In this document: positions 44,780-54,865 of the stretch, piece by piece | Numbering within the stretch: the first letter of the stretch is position 1 | Layout of the letters: each line of letters starts with the position of its first letter | Source: an uncultured bacterium | GTDB lineage: Bacteria; Bacteroidota; Ignavibacteria; UBA10030; BY39 | Length of the DNA: 64,000 nucleotides | Reading direction: 5' to 3' | NCBI GenBank assembly: GCA_937967455.1 | Contig: CALCJK010000003.1 | Span: forward strand, 62,001-126,000 | Made by a program: the position numbers and the translations under genes | Notes under the pieces: model-generated | Seen by the model: the letters and a program-made list of their open reading frames with translations, nothing else | The model's database searches: none | Told to the model about the DNA's origin: nothing

Positions 44780-46242
44780 AACATATTAAAATAGACCCGA
44801 TTACACGCCTTGAAGGTCACGGAAAAATTAATATCTTTTTAGATGAAAATGGTGAAGTTGCAAATACATATTTTCAGATTCCAGAACTTCGAGGATTTGA
44901 AACATTTTGTGTAGGAAGACCAGTTGAAGAAATGCCAAGAATCACAACACGCATATGTGGAGTTTGTCCAGAAGCTCACCATATGGCCGCTGCTAAAGCA
45001 TGCGATGCTGTGTTCAAAGTTGAGATTCCATCAGCTGCAAAAAAATTAAGAGCTCTGCTCTATAATGTTTTTTTTGCAGGTGATCATACAACACATTTTT
45101 ATGCGCTTGGTGGACCAGATTTTGTTGTCGGTCCTGATGCCCCTGCGTCCGAAAGAAATATTTTAGGAGTAGTAAAAAAAGTTGGTCTCGAAATTGGTGG
45201 TAAAGTCATTGAGATGAGAAAAAGAACTCAAGAAGTAATCAAAATACTCGGTGGCAAACAAACACATCAAGTTACATCATTACCTGGTGGTGTTAGTAAA
45301 GGTCTATCGATTGAAGAAGCTAAGGAAATTGAAAAACACTGTGAGTGGTTTGTGGAATTTGGAAAATTCACAATCAAAATCTTTAACGATATTGTATTAG
45401 CAAATAAAGCATATGTTGATCTAATTTTGTCAGATACATTCACTCATAGAACTTACTATATAGGATTGGTTGATGAAAATAATAAAGTAAATTTTTATGA
45501 TGGTAAAGTGAGAGTTGTGGACCCTAATGGAAAAGAATTTGCAAAATATGCACCATCAGAGTATTTAGATCATATTGCAGAACATGTTGAACCATGGACA
45601 TATCTGAAATTCCCATTTCTAAAAAAGGTTGGTTGGAAAGGTTTTGTAGATGGTAAGGAGAGTGGTGTATATCGTGCAACACCTCTTTCTAGATTAAATG
45701 CTGCTGATGGAATGCCAACACCACTTGCCCAAGCAGAGTATGAAAGAATGTATTCAACACTAGGTGGGAAACCTGTTCATGCTACACTTGCTACCCATTG
45801 GGCTAGAATTATTGAACTACTTAGTGCAGCAGAAATGGCATATGACTTAATAAGAGATCCAGAAATAACAAGTACTCACATAAGAAATATTCCAACAGAA
45901 ACACCCTCAGAAGGAGTCGGTATTGTTGAAGCACCAAGAGGTACACTCACTCATCATTATATAACAGATGAAAAAGGTATTTTAAAAAAGGTAAATTTGA
46001 TCGTGGGAACAACAAATAACTATGCACCAATATCAATGTCTATAAACAAGGCAGCAAGAGGTCTTATTAAAAAAGGTGTACAAGTCACCGAAGGATTACT
46101 CAATATGGTTGAAATGGCATTTAGGGCATATGACCCATGCTTTGGTTGTGCAACTCATTACTTGCCAGGTAAAATGCCTTTAGAGGTGTCAATTTTCGAT
46201 AAAGAAGGAAATTTAGTTGATGTAATTTCACGAAATACTTAA
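44776..46242 (+). CDS. mvhA: [NiFe]-hydrogenase large subunit (MvhA-like, group 3)
   Basis: 488 residues with the NiFe active site: L1 motif RICGVCPEAHHMAA (near 60) and L2 motif DPCFGCATH at about 453-461, all four Ni-binding cysteines present. A 27-residue tail after the L2 His is the expected substrate of the maturation protease at 30943. The opening HIKIDPITRLEGHGKI is standard. With MvhD and Hdr genes alongside, it belongs near group 3c; H2 oxidation or evolution depends on the partner pathway. Confidence 0.94.
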   Translation: MKHIKIDPITRLEGHGKINIFLDENGEVANTYFQIPELRGFETFCVGRPVEEMPRITTRICGVCPEAHHMAAAKACDAVFKVEIPSAAKKLRALLYNVFFAGDHTTHFYALGGPDFVVGPDAPASERNILGVVKKVGLEIGGKVIEMRKRTQEVIKILGGKQTHQVTSLPGGVSKGLSIEEAKEIEKHCEWFVEFGKFTIKIFNDIVLANKAYVDLILSDTFTHRTYYIGLVDENNKVNFYDGKVRVVDPNGKEFAKYAPSEYLDHIAEHVEPWTYLKFPFLKKVGWKGFVDGKESGVYRATPLSRLNAADGMPTPLAQAEYERMYSTLGGKPVHATLATHWARIIELLSAAEMAYDLIRDPEITSTHIRNIPTETPSEGVGIVEAPRGTLTHHYITDEKGILKKVNLIVGTTNNYAPISMSINKAARGLIKKGVQVTEGLLNMVEMAFRAYDPCFGCATHYLPGKMPLEVSIFDKEGNLVDVISRNT

Positions 46243-46268
46243 ATATTTTTTATTTTTCGCAAAAAATG

Positions 46269-46303
46269 GCCATTTTAGAGTAAATCTCTAAAATGGCTTT
46301 TTT
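46269..46303 (+). terminator. Rho-independent terminator of the hydrogenase operon
   Basis: GCCATTTTAGAG, a 5-nt loop, CTCTAAAATGGC and six T: a perfect 12-bp stem 26 nt after the large-subunit stop. It bounds the 15-kb operon on the right. Confidence 0.92.
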
Positions 46304-46345
46304 GTTATTTTACATCACATTATATTTAACAATTTAATAAAAAAC

Positions 46346-46374
46346 TTGACATTTATCCGATAAGTTATTATATT
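46346..46374 (+). promoter_or_regulatory. Strong sigma-70 promoter of the T9SS substrate gene
   Basis: TTGACA, 17 nt, TATATT: a perfect -35 and a near-perfect -10, about 30 nt before ATG 46405, with a taggag ribosome site in the leader. Confidence 0.7.
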
Positions 46375-46404
46375 TAGCCAAGTCAAATTAAATAGGAGTT
46401 TTTT

Positions 46405-48621
46405 ATGAAAAAGTTTTATCTTTTTGTATCAATTTTATTGATTGTAAGTTTCTGCAATGTATGGTCTAATGATCTTTCACAAAAAAAGATTTTTCCAACA
46501 CTAAAAAACATTTCAAATGTTACATTACAAAAATCAAACAATGGATTAATTACATATTTTTATGCTTCAAATTCCATTAACGGACCATTTACATCACCTG
46601 CAGTTATATCAACTAGAGACTCATTATTTATTAAGATGGATGTAACACCTGGGGGGACAGTGAATGCAATCTTTTGGATTGATATAAATTCAAATGATAT
46701 TATTGATCCAGATGATTTTCCGATTGGACAAGATAGTTTTAATGATAATTCTCCTAATGATTTGGATCAGACTCCTGGAGTTATTTTGGTCTGGATAGAA
46801 ACTGACGTTCTACCTTCAATGAAAGTTATTGCCCAAGCACTCGAAGGTATGACAGAAATACTTGGATATGTGGAATTTGTGAATCCACCCGCACCTTTTA
46901 GTTTTTCAGGCACTATCTACGATAAGAACACCTTAGAACCCATTAAAGGTGCTATGATATTTGCTTTTGTTTCAGAAAATGATTTTGCTGGAGATATTTC
47001 GGATGTTAACGGTAATTTTGATATACCTGTAGACTCCGGCTGGCATTTTATTAGAATTGACCATATGTTAGGACAATATAAAACTTTTGATACGCTGATT
47101 TATATTGAAGGTAATGTAATACAAAATTTTTATCTCGAAACTTTAACCTCATATATCAAAGGATTTGTTAGAGATGATTTAAATAATCCAATTCCTAATG
47201 TGCGGTTGTGGGTACAAATGGATAATTGGCATGGTGAAGCACAGACAAACTCTAATGGAGAATATCTTGTTTCAGTCCCAGCAGGTTATGGTACGATTGG
47301 ATTGAGCAGCGAGTCATTAATTCCAAATTATTTAGTTCCAATGCAACATAATTTTTCAATTGGAGATAATGATTCTATTGTAGATAATGAAACATCTAAT
47401 TTTGTTTGTTATCGTGGAAACGCAACTATTACTGGACAGGTTATAGATAATATACATATGCCTCCTTTTCCTACATATGTTATAGGTGCATGGTCATCTC
47501 AATTATCAAGTTACACTGAGACATTAACTGATGGAAATGGAAATTATACACTAAGTGTCCATTCAAATCAAATTTTGCAACCTACGTATGGAGTTTGGGT
47601 ACAGACAGACGATTGGCGATATCCTTTTCCAGAAGATGTTTATATAGATACTTCTTATTGGAATCTAGTCCCTGGCTCAGTAGCGAACTTTAGAATTATT
47701 GCAGCTGAGACTTCTGCTGTAGACCCATTTATCGGTAATTATGTTAACCCCGATCCTGATAAATGGTACATATATTCATTTGGCAGTCCTTGGGGAAGTG
47801 AATCATATGTATTGAATATCAACGATAAGTTAGAGGCTAAATGTAAAAGCAATTTTGGTCTGTCTGGAGTTGGTGTTATGACCAAAAAACCATTCAGTTT
47901 GAAGAATAGGGAATATAGAATCTACATTGAAACACAGAATTTGGGACAGAACAATACAGCTCATATTATGTTTACAAACCAGATAAGGTATGATAACCCT
48001 GATTATATAAATAATTGGATAAAGTTAAACTGGTCAGCTTTGGGCTGGAGTTTAGATATAAAAGTCGATAACAGCGTACAAACTGTTTGGTCAACAAATA
48101 ATCCTACTGGTGGACATATATTATTCCAGTTTTTAGATAATCCAAAAAGATTAAGACTGAAAATTGATGGGGATATAAAATATGAAGGTTCGTGGGGCAG
48201 CCATTTACCATTTGCTTATTTTTATGCTTTTACTCAAAACGAATATCCTAACAATGCAACAAATGTTTTCTTCGATGAATTCTTTGTAGGTGCTATTGGT
48301 TCAACTGGAATTAGAGAGATTTCAGATAATGTACCTTCAGAATTCAAACTCTATCAAAACTATCCAAATCCCTTTAACCCGAAGTCTTATATCAAGTACC
48401 AGTTGTTTTCTAATAGCATCGTAAAAATGAATGTGTATAATTTGTTAGGACAGGAAGTTGGTACCTTGGTAAATTCAGAACAAAAAGCTGGAACATATGA
48501 AATAGAATTTGATGCTAGCCAACTTTCAAGTGGTATTTATTTTTATCGAATCAACGCATTTGATCCACTTAACGGTAAATTGCTATTTAGCGACATGAAA
48601 AAAGCAATATTGATTAAGTAA
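46405..48621 (+). CDS. Secreted T9SS substrate with carboxypeptidase-regulatory-like repeats
   Basis: 738 residues. A signal peptide (residues 1-21) is followed by three or more CarboxypepD_reg-like beta domains (FSGTIYDKNTLEPIKGAMI, IKGFVRDDLNNPIPNVRLWV, ITGQVIDN), a jelly-roll-like domain (about 440-630), and the Por secretion sorting domain (FKLYQNYPNPFNPKSYIKY to the end). It is exported through the outer membrane by the type IX system and probably held at the surface. Ligand or enzyme function is not evident. Confidence 0.85.
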   Translation: MKKFYLFVSILLIVSFCNVWSNDLSQKKIFPTLKNISNVTLQKSNNGLITYFYASNSINGPFTSPAVISTRDSLFIKMDVTPGGTVNAIFWIDINSNDIIDPDDFPIGQDSFNDNSPNDLDQTPGVILVWIETDVLPSMKVIAQALEGMTEILGYVEFVNPPAPFSFSGTIYDKNTLEPIKGAMIFAFVSENDFAGDISDVNGNFDIPVDSGWHFIRIDHMLGQYKTFDTLIYIEGNVIQNFYLETLTSYIKGFVRDDLNNPIPNVRLWVQMDNWHGEAQTNSNGEYLVSVPAGYGTIGLSSESLIPNYLVPMQHNFSIGDNDSIVDNETSNFVCYRGNATITGQVIDNIHMPPFPTYVIGAWSSQLSSYTETLTDGNGNYTLSVHSNQILQPTYGVWVQTDDWRYPFPEDVYIDTSYWNLVPGSVANFRIIAAETSAVDPFIGNYVNPDPDKWYIYSFGSPWGSESYVLNINDKLEAKCKSNFGLSGVGVMTKKPFSLKNREYRIYIETQNLGQNNTAHIMFTNQIRYDNPDYINNWIKLNWSALGWSLDIKVDNSVQTVWSTNNPTGGHILFQFLDNPKRLRLKIDGDIKYEGSWGSHLPFAYFYAFTQNEYPNNATNVFFDEFFVGAIGSTGIREISDNVPSEFKLYQNYPNPFNPKSYIKYQLFSNSIVKMNVYNLLGQEVGTLVNSEQKAGTYEIEFDASQLSSGIYFYRINAFDPLNGKLLFSDMKKAILIK

Positions 48622-48644
48622 ACTTTAAATCTTGTTGTATGCTG

Positions 48645-48681
48645 ATGCCGTAGATTATTTTTAGTCTACGGCATTTTTTTT
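48645..48681 (+). terminator. Rho-independent terminator after the T9SS substrate
   Basis: ATGCCGTAGA, a 10-nt loop, TCTACGGCAT, then a T tract; a 10-bp perfect stem 24 nt after the stop codon. Confidence 0.85.
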
Positions 48682-48742
48682 GGATTGTGGTTATTATTTT
48701 ATATCTTAATGACAAATTAATATTAACAACTAAGAATTTTAT

Positions 48743-50086
48743 ATGAAAAAGTTATTATTCCTATTATTTTTCTTTCCTTTCTTTTCCAATTCGCAACTTA
48801 ATATCGATTTTGAAAAATATGTCTTACCAAATGGTTTGCAGGTAATTTTACATCGTGATACCTCAGTTCCATTAATATCCACAAATATCTGGTATCATGT
48901 TGGTTCAGCTAGAGAAAAACCTGGTAAAACTGGTTTTGCACACTTATTCGAACATTTAATGTACGAAGGTTCAGAAAATGTTCCTGATGGAAGATATGAT
49001 GAGATTGTAGATGGTTCTGGTGGGTTAAATAACGGTTCAACAGGTAACGATAGAACGAATTACTGGACAATTATTCCAAAAAATTATCTTGAACCCGTTC
49101 TCTGGTTAGAATCTGACAGAATGGGATTTTTGTTAGGTGCAATTACTCAGGAAAGACTCGATATTCAAAGAGCTGTAGTTAAGAATGAAAGACGTCAAAT
49201 TTATGAAAATCAACCATACGGAATGGCATATAAGATGATTTTGGAAGCAATCTATCCACCCGATTTCCCATATCACTGGATGACGATAGGTTCTCAAGAG
49301 GATCTTGACTCAGCTTCACTTGAAGATGTCAAGGAATTTTTTAGAAATTATTACGGTCCCAATAATGCAAGCTTATGTATAGGTGGCGATATAAATATTG
49401 TTGAAATAAAACAATTGATTGAAAAATATTTTTCAGATATACCTGCTGGACCTGAAGTAAGTAAACAAAAACCATTTGAATACAAATTGGATCAGACAAA
49501 ATATTTGTTGCTTGAGGATAGAGTTGAATTACCTCGTTTATATATGTTCTGGATATCAGTTCCTGAGTTTTCAAAGGATGATGCGGCTTTAAATTTACTT
49601 GGTGAGATTTTATCAAATGGTAAAAATTCCAGGTTGTATAGAAGTCTAGTTTATGAAAAACAAATAGCCCAAGAAGTTTACGCATTTCAACAAGGAATGG
49701 AGTTAAGTGGTCTTTTTGGTATTGTAGTAACTGGAAAAGCAGAACAATCTCTTAAAGAGTTAGAAACCGAAGTTAGAAAAGAACTTACCTCATTAATCAA
49801 TAATGGTTTACAAGATAAAGAATTGCAAAGGTTTAAAAATATTATTAAAGCAAATTTTATATATAGATTACAACAAATTGGTGGTTTTGGATCTAAAACT
49901 GACCAACTAAATTATTACAATGTATTTTTGGGAGATCCGGGTAAATTTAATTTTGATCTGGAAAGGCATCAGAAGGTTAGTAAAAAAGAAATTCAAAATG
50001 TTGCAAAAAAATATTTATTTGATGCAAACGCTGTAATTCTGAGTGTAGTACCTGAGGGTAAAACCTATTTAAAAGCAGGAGAATAG
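48743..50086 (+). CDS. M16 family zinc peptidase, catalytic member
   Basis: 447 residues with a signal peptide. The inverted zinc motif HLFEHLMYEGS (HxxEH, near residues 73-83) and the downstream Glu in AVVKNERRQ (near 150) form the active site; the RLYRSLVYEKQIAQEV segment is the second-domain signature. It likely degrades peptides in the periplasm, paired with the next gene in the usual active/inactive arrangement. Confidence 0.9.
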   Translation: MKKLLFLLFFFPFFSNSQLNIDFEKYVLPNGLQVILHRDTSVPLISTNIWYHVGSAREKPGKTGFAHLFEHLMYEGSENVPDGRYDEIVDGSGGLNNGSTGNDRTNYWTIIPKNYLEPVLWLESDRMGFLLGAITQERLDIQRAVVKNERRQIYENQPYGMAYKMILEAIYPPDFPYHWMTIGSQEDLDSASLEDVKEFFRNYYGPNNASLCIGGDINIVEIKQLIEKYFSDIPAGPEVSKQKPFEYKLDQTKYLLLEDRVELPRLYMFWISVPEFSKDDAALNLLGEILSNGKNSRLYRSLVYEKQIAQEVYAFQQGMELSGLFGIVVTGKAEQSLKELETEVRKELTSLINNGLQDKELQRFKNIIKANFIYRLQQIGGFGSKTDQLNYYNVFLGDPGKFNFDLERHQKVSKKEIQNVAKKYLFDANAVILSVVPEGKTYLKAGE

Positions 50087-50087
50087 T

Positions 50088-51509
50088 ATGAAAAGAATAG
50101 TATTAATTATTTTAATTTTTACTCAATTAATTTATGGACAAATTGACCGTTCTATTGAGCCTAAGCCCAAACCAGACTTTTCAATGTCTATTCCTAATAT
50201 TAAAAGGGCCGAACTTGAAAATGGATTGAGAATACTTGTTGTTGAACACCATGAACTACCAATTGTTCAAGTTACAATGCTAATCAGATCTGGCGCTGAT
50301 GCAGATCAAAATGGTAAATTTGGCACCGCAAATCTTACAGCAGATATGCTGGATGAAGGTACAAAATCGAAAACAGCATTACAAATTGCTGAGGAACTTG
50401 ATTTCTTAGGTACCGAACTTTCAACTTATGCAAATTATGATGCAACTGTCGGAAGTATGCTCACTTTGAAAGAACATTTATCAAAATCTTTGAATATTTT
50501 GGCGGATATTTTTTTAAATCCAACTTTTCCTGAATCCGAATTTAATAGATTAAAAAATGAGCTGTTAACCGATCTATCCTCTAAAAAAACACGTGCGGAT
50601 ATAATTGCAACTGAAATATTTTATGAAAAGTTGTATGGTCGTGATCATCCATATGGGCAATCAAACGAAGGTACTGAAGAAACTGTTAGTGAAATAACAA
50701 TTGAAGATATTAAAAAATTTTATTCAGAAAACTATATTCCTAATAATTCATCCCTGATTTTTGTAGGTGATATTACATTAAATGAAGTACTTGAGCTTGT
50801 GAAGAAGAATTTCAGTAAATGGAAAAAGAATAAATTCACACCAACAAAATTACTGGTTAAAAACAGGGAGAATAATATTGAGATATTTTTAATTGATAAA
50901 GAGAATGCACCGCAATCTCAGATCAGGATTGGAAATATTGGCATTGAAAGAAATAATCCAGATTTTTATGCGGTAAACATTTTAAATCAAATTATTGGTG
51001 CTTCTAATGGTAGGCTGTTTTTAAATTTAAGAGAGGCAAAAGGATACACTTATGGTGCATATGCAAATTTTTCAATGCGTAAATCTCCTGGACCATTTAT
51101 GGCTTATGCCGGCGTTAAAACAGAAGTTACAGATAGTGCTTTGATAGAATTTTTCAAAGAACTCAATCGTATTAGGGAAGAGTTGGTTGAAGAAAATGAG
51201 TTTAATATGTATAAACTTGCTGTAATTCAGAGATTACCCAGAGTTATGGAAACGCCTACACAAATAGCATCTCAAATTATGGCAATAGAACTATTTAACT
51301 TACCAGATGATTTTTTCTCCAATCTGTTGGATAATTATAAAAAAGTAACAAGAGAAGACATCTTAAAAACTGCAAAAAAATATATTAATCCCGAAAAAGC
51401 TGTTATAGTAATTGTTGGAGATGTACAAAAAATTCTTTCAAAAATTGAAAATTTAAAACTTGGTAATATTTTCTTATGCGATGAAAAAGGTAATTTAAAA
51501 AATAAATGA
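50088..51509 (+). CDS. M16 family protein, non-catalytic partner
   Basis: 473 residues with a signal peptide (residues 1-17). The fold is kept (RLFLNLREAKGYTYGAYANF), but at the zinc site FGTANLTADMLDEGT replaces HxxEH, so no zinc can be bound. Such inactive M16 subunits complete the clamshell of a heterodimeric peptidase. It begins 1 nt after the catalytic member and overlaps the following protease gene's nearby ATG. Confidence 0.88.
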   Translation: MKRIVLIILIFTQLIYGQIDRSIEPKPKPDFSMSIPNIKRAELENGLRILVVEHHELPIVQVTMLIRSGADADQNGKFGTANLTADMLDEGTKSKTALQIAEELDFLGTELSTYANYDATVGSMLTLKEHLSKSLNILADIFLNPTFPESEFNRLKNELLTDLSSKKTRADIIATEIFYEKLYGRDHPYGQSNEGTEETVSEITIEDIKKFYSENYIPNNSSLIFVGDITLNEVLELVKKNFSKWKKNKFTPTKLLVKNRENNIEIFLIDKENAPQSQIRIGNIGIERNNPDFYAVNILNQIIGASNGRLFLNLREAKGYTYGAYANFSMRKSPGPFMAYAGVKTEVTDSALIEFFKELNRIREELVEENEFNMYKLAVIQRLPRVMETPTQIASQIMAIELFNLPDDFFSNLLDNYKKVTREDILKTAKKYINPEKAVIVIVGDVQKILSKIENLKLGNIFLCDEKGNLKNK

Positions 51510-51517
51510 GGGAAAAA

Positions 51518-54500
51518 ATGAAAAAGGTATTACTTATTATTGCTATTTTAGTTTTTTATTCTAATGTGCTTTCACAATTCGATGAAACACGATTATTAAG
51601 ATTTCCAGCAATTTATAATAATCAGGTTGTGTTTACTTATGCTGGGGATCTTTATACGGTATCGGCTCAAGGTGGAATTGCTCGTAAACTTACATCTTTC
51701 GAAGGTTATGAAATGTTTCCAAGATTTTCACCTAACGGAAAGTTAATCGCCTTTACTGGTGATTACGATGGGAATCGAGAAGTTTATGTAATTCCTGCAG
51801 AAGGTGGAGAACCAAAACGATTAACTTTTACTGCCACCTTGAACAGAGATGATGTGGCTGATAGAATGGGACCTAATAATATCGTTATGGGTTGGAAAAA
51901 TGATGGTAAACATATTGTCTTTAGATCAAGAATGAGAGAATTTAACGATTTTAAAGGTCAACTTTATCTGGCTTCTATTTATGGCGGTATTCCCGAACAA
52001 TTACCACTCCCTCGCGGTGGCTTTTGTTCTTTTTCCCCAGACGATAAAAAATTGGCTTACAATCGTGTGTTTAGAGAATTTCGTACCTGGAAACGTTACC
52101 GTGGTGGTATGGCTGACGATATCTGGATTTATGATTTCCAGACAAAGAAAACAGAAAATATAACTAATAATCCAGCCCAAGATATCATTCCAATGTGGAT
52201 AGGTGATAAAATATATTTCTTATCTGATAGAGATGAAAATAAACGAATGAATTTATATGTCTATGATTTAAATACAAAACAGACAAAACAACTTACATTC
52301 TTTAAAGAATTTGATATAAAATTTCCATCCAATAGTAGAGAATCAATTGTATTCGAAAATGGTGGGTACATATATAAATTTGATATTTCAACAGAAAAGT
52401 ATGAAAAGATACCTATAAGAATTGCAAATGATTTTGTAACAGGACGTAACCAACTTATTGACGCTAGTAAATATATTACAAATTACGAAATCTCACCAGA
52501 TGGTAAGCGAGCACTATTTGGAGCTAGGGGTGATATATTCACAGTTCCAGAAAAATATGGCAATATAAGAAATTTAACTCAAACCCCTGGAATACATGAA
52601 AGAAATTCACTCTGGTCACCTGATGGAAAATATATTGCATATATCTCCGATTTAAGTGGTGAAGATGAAATTTATATAATGCCATCTGATCAATCTGGGA
52701 AAATAGAACAATTGACATATAATTCCGATACATATAAATATCAGATTTTATGGTCACCAGATAGTAGAAAAATAATGTGGGCTGATAAAAAACTCCGATT
52801 GAGATATGTGGACATTCAAACAAAAAAAGTTACTGATGTTGCCATAGCAGAGGAATGGGAATTTAGTGATTATAACTGGTCACCAGATAGTAGATGGATA
52901 GCATATTCTCGACCTGAAGTGGAATCTATGTCAAAAATATATATTTATTCGATTGAAACTGGAAAAACTTTCGAAGTTACAGATGGTTGGTATTCATCCA
53001 CTAAGCCCGTATTTAGTTCAGATGGTAAATATCTCTTCTTCGTATCGGATAGGGATTTTAACCCAATCTATGGAAGAACGGAATGGAATCATATTTATCT
53101 TGATATGTCAAGAATTTATCTGGTTACTTTAAATAAAGAGATTAAATCACCATTTGAACCAAAAAGTGATGAAGTAGAAATATTGAAAGAAGAGAACAAG
53201 CAAAGCAAAGAGACAAAACTTGAAACGAAGAAAGAAACAAAACCAGAATTAAAAGAAATTAAAGTAAAGATTGATTTTGAGGATATAAAAAGCAGAATTG
53301 CTGCATTGCCAATAGATCCAGCAGATTATAGAAATCTTGCATCGACTGGTGATAAATTATATTATATAAAACGCTCAAGTAAAGATACCTTAAATTATCT
53401 TAAAATGTTTGAGTTTGATAAATTAAAAGAAACTGAGCTGGGTAGCATTGATGGGTTTGAAATCTCAGCAAATGGGAAGAAAATGCTTATATCGAAAGAA
53501 AAAAAGTATGCAATAATAGAACTCCCTTCATCAAAGCTTGAGATTAAAGAGTATTTAAATGTTTCTCCAATGGAAATGCTTGTCGATAGAAAAGCAGAAT
53601 GGAAACAAATATTCAATGAATGCTGGCGACAAATGCGTGATTTCTTTTATGCACCAAATATGCACGGTGTAGATTGGAAAGCTGTAAAAGCAAATTATGA
53701 ACCTCTTATTGAATATGTGAACCACAGAGCCGATCTAACATATATAATTGGTGAGATGATTAGTGAATTAAACGCCGGTCATGCCTATGTTGGTGGAGGA
53801 GATGTTCCTTCACCCAAAAGGATACAGACGGGTTTACTTGGTGCTCAGTTAGAAAAAGATCCCAAATCAAAGTATTTTAGAATAAAGAAGATCTTGAAAG
53901 GTGAAAACTGGACTAAAAATATCCGTTCTCCATTAACGGAAATAGGTGTAAATGCTAAAGAGGGTGATTATATAATTTCAGTTAATGGTAAATCTACTGA
54001 AGATATGGTTGATATCTATGAAGCACTTGTTAACACTGTGGGAAAGCAGGTTAAACTAAAGATAAATTCGCAACCTTCTGAAAATGGAAGCAGAGAAGTT
54101 GTTGTAATTCCGATTGCAGATGAAAGTGGATTGTATTATTACAATTGGGTTCAAAATAATTTAGCTAAAGTTGAAAAGGCTACAGGTGGAAAGGTAGGTT
54201 ATATTCATGTTCCTGATATGGGTGTTACAGGACTAAACGAATTTGTAAAATATTTTTATCCGCAACTTCGTAAAAAAGCTTTAATCATTGATGTGAGAGG
54301 TAATGGAGGTGGTAATGTTTCCCCAATGTTGATTGAGAGATTACGTAGAGAAATTGCAATGTTCACTTTTGCCAGAAATACAGTACCGACACCTGATCCC
54401 GAGGCAATGATTTGGGGCCCAAAGGTATGCTTGCTTGATGAATTTTCGGCGTCCGATGGGGATTTGTTCCCATATAGATTCAAAAAATATAAACTTGGTA

Positions 54501-54796
54501 AGTTAATTGGCAAGCGATCCTGGGGTGGAGTTGTTGGAATCCGAGGTACACTCCCATTACTTGATGGTGGATATTTGATGAAGCCTGAATTTTCAAGATA
54601 TGATGATGAAGGCAAGGGCTGGATTATCGAAGGTGAAGGTGTTGAACCCGACATTTATGTTGACAATGATCCAGCAAGAGAATATGAGGGCATCGATGAG
54701 CAGTTAGATAAAGCTATAGAGGTAATACTTGAGGAATTAAAAACTCAGGAAAAAAAGATTTTACCCATTCCTCCATATCCTGATAAAAGCAAATAG
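51518..54796 (+). CDS. Tricorn-like S41 family serine protease
   Basis: 1092 residues from this start. Signal peptide; N-terminal WD40/PD40 beta-propeller repeats (LWSPDGKYIAYISDLSG, LWSPDSRKI, NWSPDSRWIAYSR); a Lys/Glu-rich linker near residues 550-585; C1 helical region; PDZ (near 750-860); S41 domain with RGNGGGNVSPML and the nucleophile Ser in DEFSASDGDLFPY. Degrades oligopeptides, probably periplasmic. ATG 51518 has gaggg upstream and is preferred to 51506. Confidence 0.88.
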   Translation: MKKVLLIIAILVFYSNVLSQFDETRLLRFPAIYNNQVVFTYAGDLYTVSAQGGIARKLTSFEGYEMFPRFSPNGKLIAFTGDYDGNREVYVIPAEGGEPKRLTFTATLNRDDVADRMGPNNIVMGWKNDGKHIVFRSRMREFNDFKGQLYLASIYGGIPEQLPLPRGGFCSFSPDDKKLAYNRVFREFRTWKRYRGGMADDIWIYDFQTKKTENITNNPAQDIIPMWIGDKIYFLSDRDENKRMNLYVYDLNTKQTKQLTFFKEFDIKFPSNSRESIVFENGGYIYKFDISTEKYEKIPIRIANDFVTGRNQLIDASKYITNYEISPDGKRALFGARGDIFTVPEKYGNIRNLTQTPGIHERNSLWSPDGKYIAYISDLSGEDEIYIMPSDQSGKIEQLTYNSDTYKYQILWSPDSRKIMWADKKLRLRYVDIQTKKVTDVAIAEEWEFSDYNWSPDSRWIAYSRPEVESMSKIYIYSIETGKTFEVTDGWYSSTKPVFSSDGKYLFFVSDRDFNPIYGRTEWNHIYLDMSRIYLVTLNKEIKSPFEPKSDEVEILKEENKQSKETKLETKKETKPELKEIKVKIDFEDIKSRIAALPIDPADYRNLASTGDKLYYIKRSSKDTLNYLKMFEFDKLKETELGSIDGFEISANGKKMLISKEKKYAIIELPSSKLEIKEYLNVSPMEMLVDRKAEWKQIFNECWRQMRDFFYAPNMHGVDWKAVKANYEPLIEYVNHRADLTYIIGEMISELNAGHAYVGGGDVPSPKRIQTGLLGAQLEKDPKSKYFRIKKILKGENWTKNIRSPLTEIGVNAKEGDYIISVNGKSTEDMVDIYEALVNTVGKQVKLKINSQPSENGSREVVVIPIADESGLYYYNWVQNNLAKVEKATGGKVGYIHVPDMGVTGLNEFVKYFYPQLRKKALIIDVRGNGGGNVSPMLIERLRREIAMFTFARNTVPTPDPEAMIWGPKVCLLDEFSASDGDLFPYRFKKYKLGKLIGKRSWGGVVGIRGTLPLLDGGYLMKPEFSRYDDEGKGWIIEGEGVEPDIYVDNDPAREYEGIDEQLDKAIEVILEELKTQEKKILPIPPYPDKSK

Positions 54797-54813
54797 TTTT
54801 TATATTCTGATAC

Positions 54814-54851
54814 AAAAAACCCCAGCTAATACTTGATTGGCTGGGGTTTTT
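54814..54851. terminator. Bidirectional terminator between convergent genes
   Basis: AAAACCCCAGCTAAT, loop ACTTG, ATTGGCTGGGGTTTT: a 15-bp stem with one G-U pair, flanked by A and T tracts on both sides. It serves the tricorn gene and the minus-strand remnant. Confidence 0.85.
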
Positions 54852-54865
54852 GATTATCTAATGGT

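Noticed and set aside
50088-51509. Second active M16 peptidase
   Set aside because: The HxxEH site is replaced (FGTANLTADMLDEG), so it is taken as the inactive partner.
54256-54654. Minus-strand ORF of 132 residues
   Set aside because: Fully inside the tricorn protease gene, whose frame is rich in motifs; an antisense shadow.
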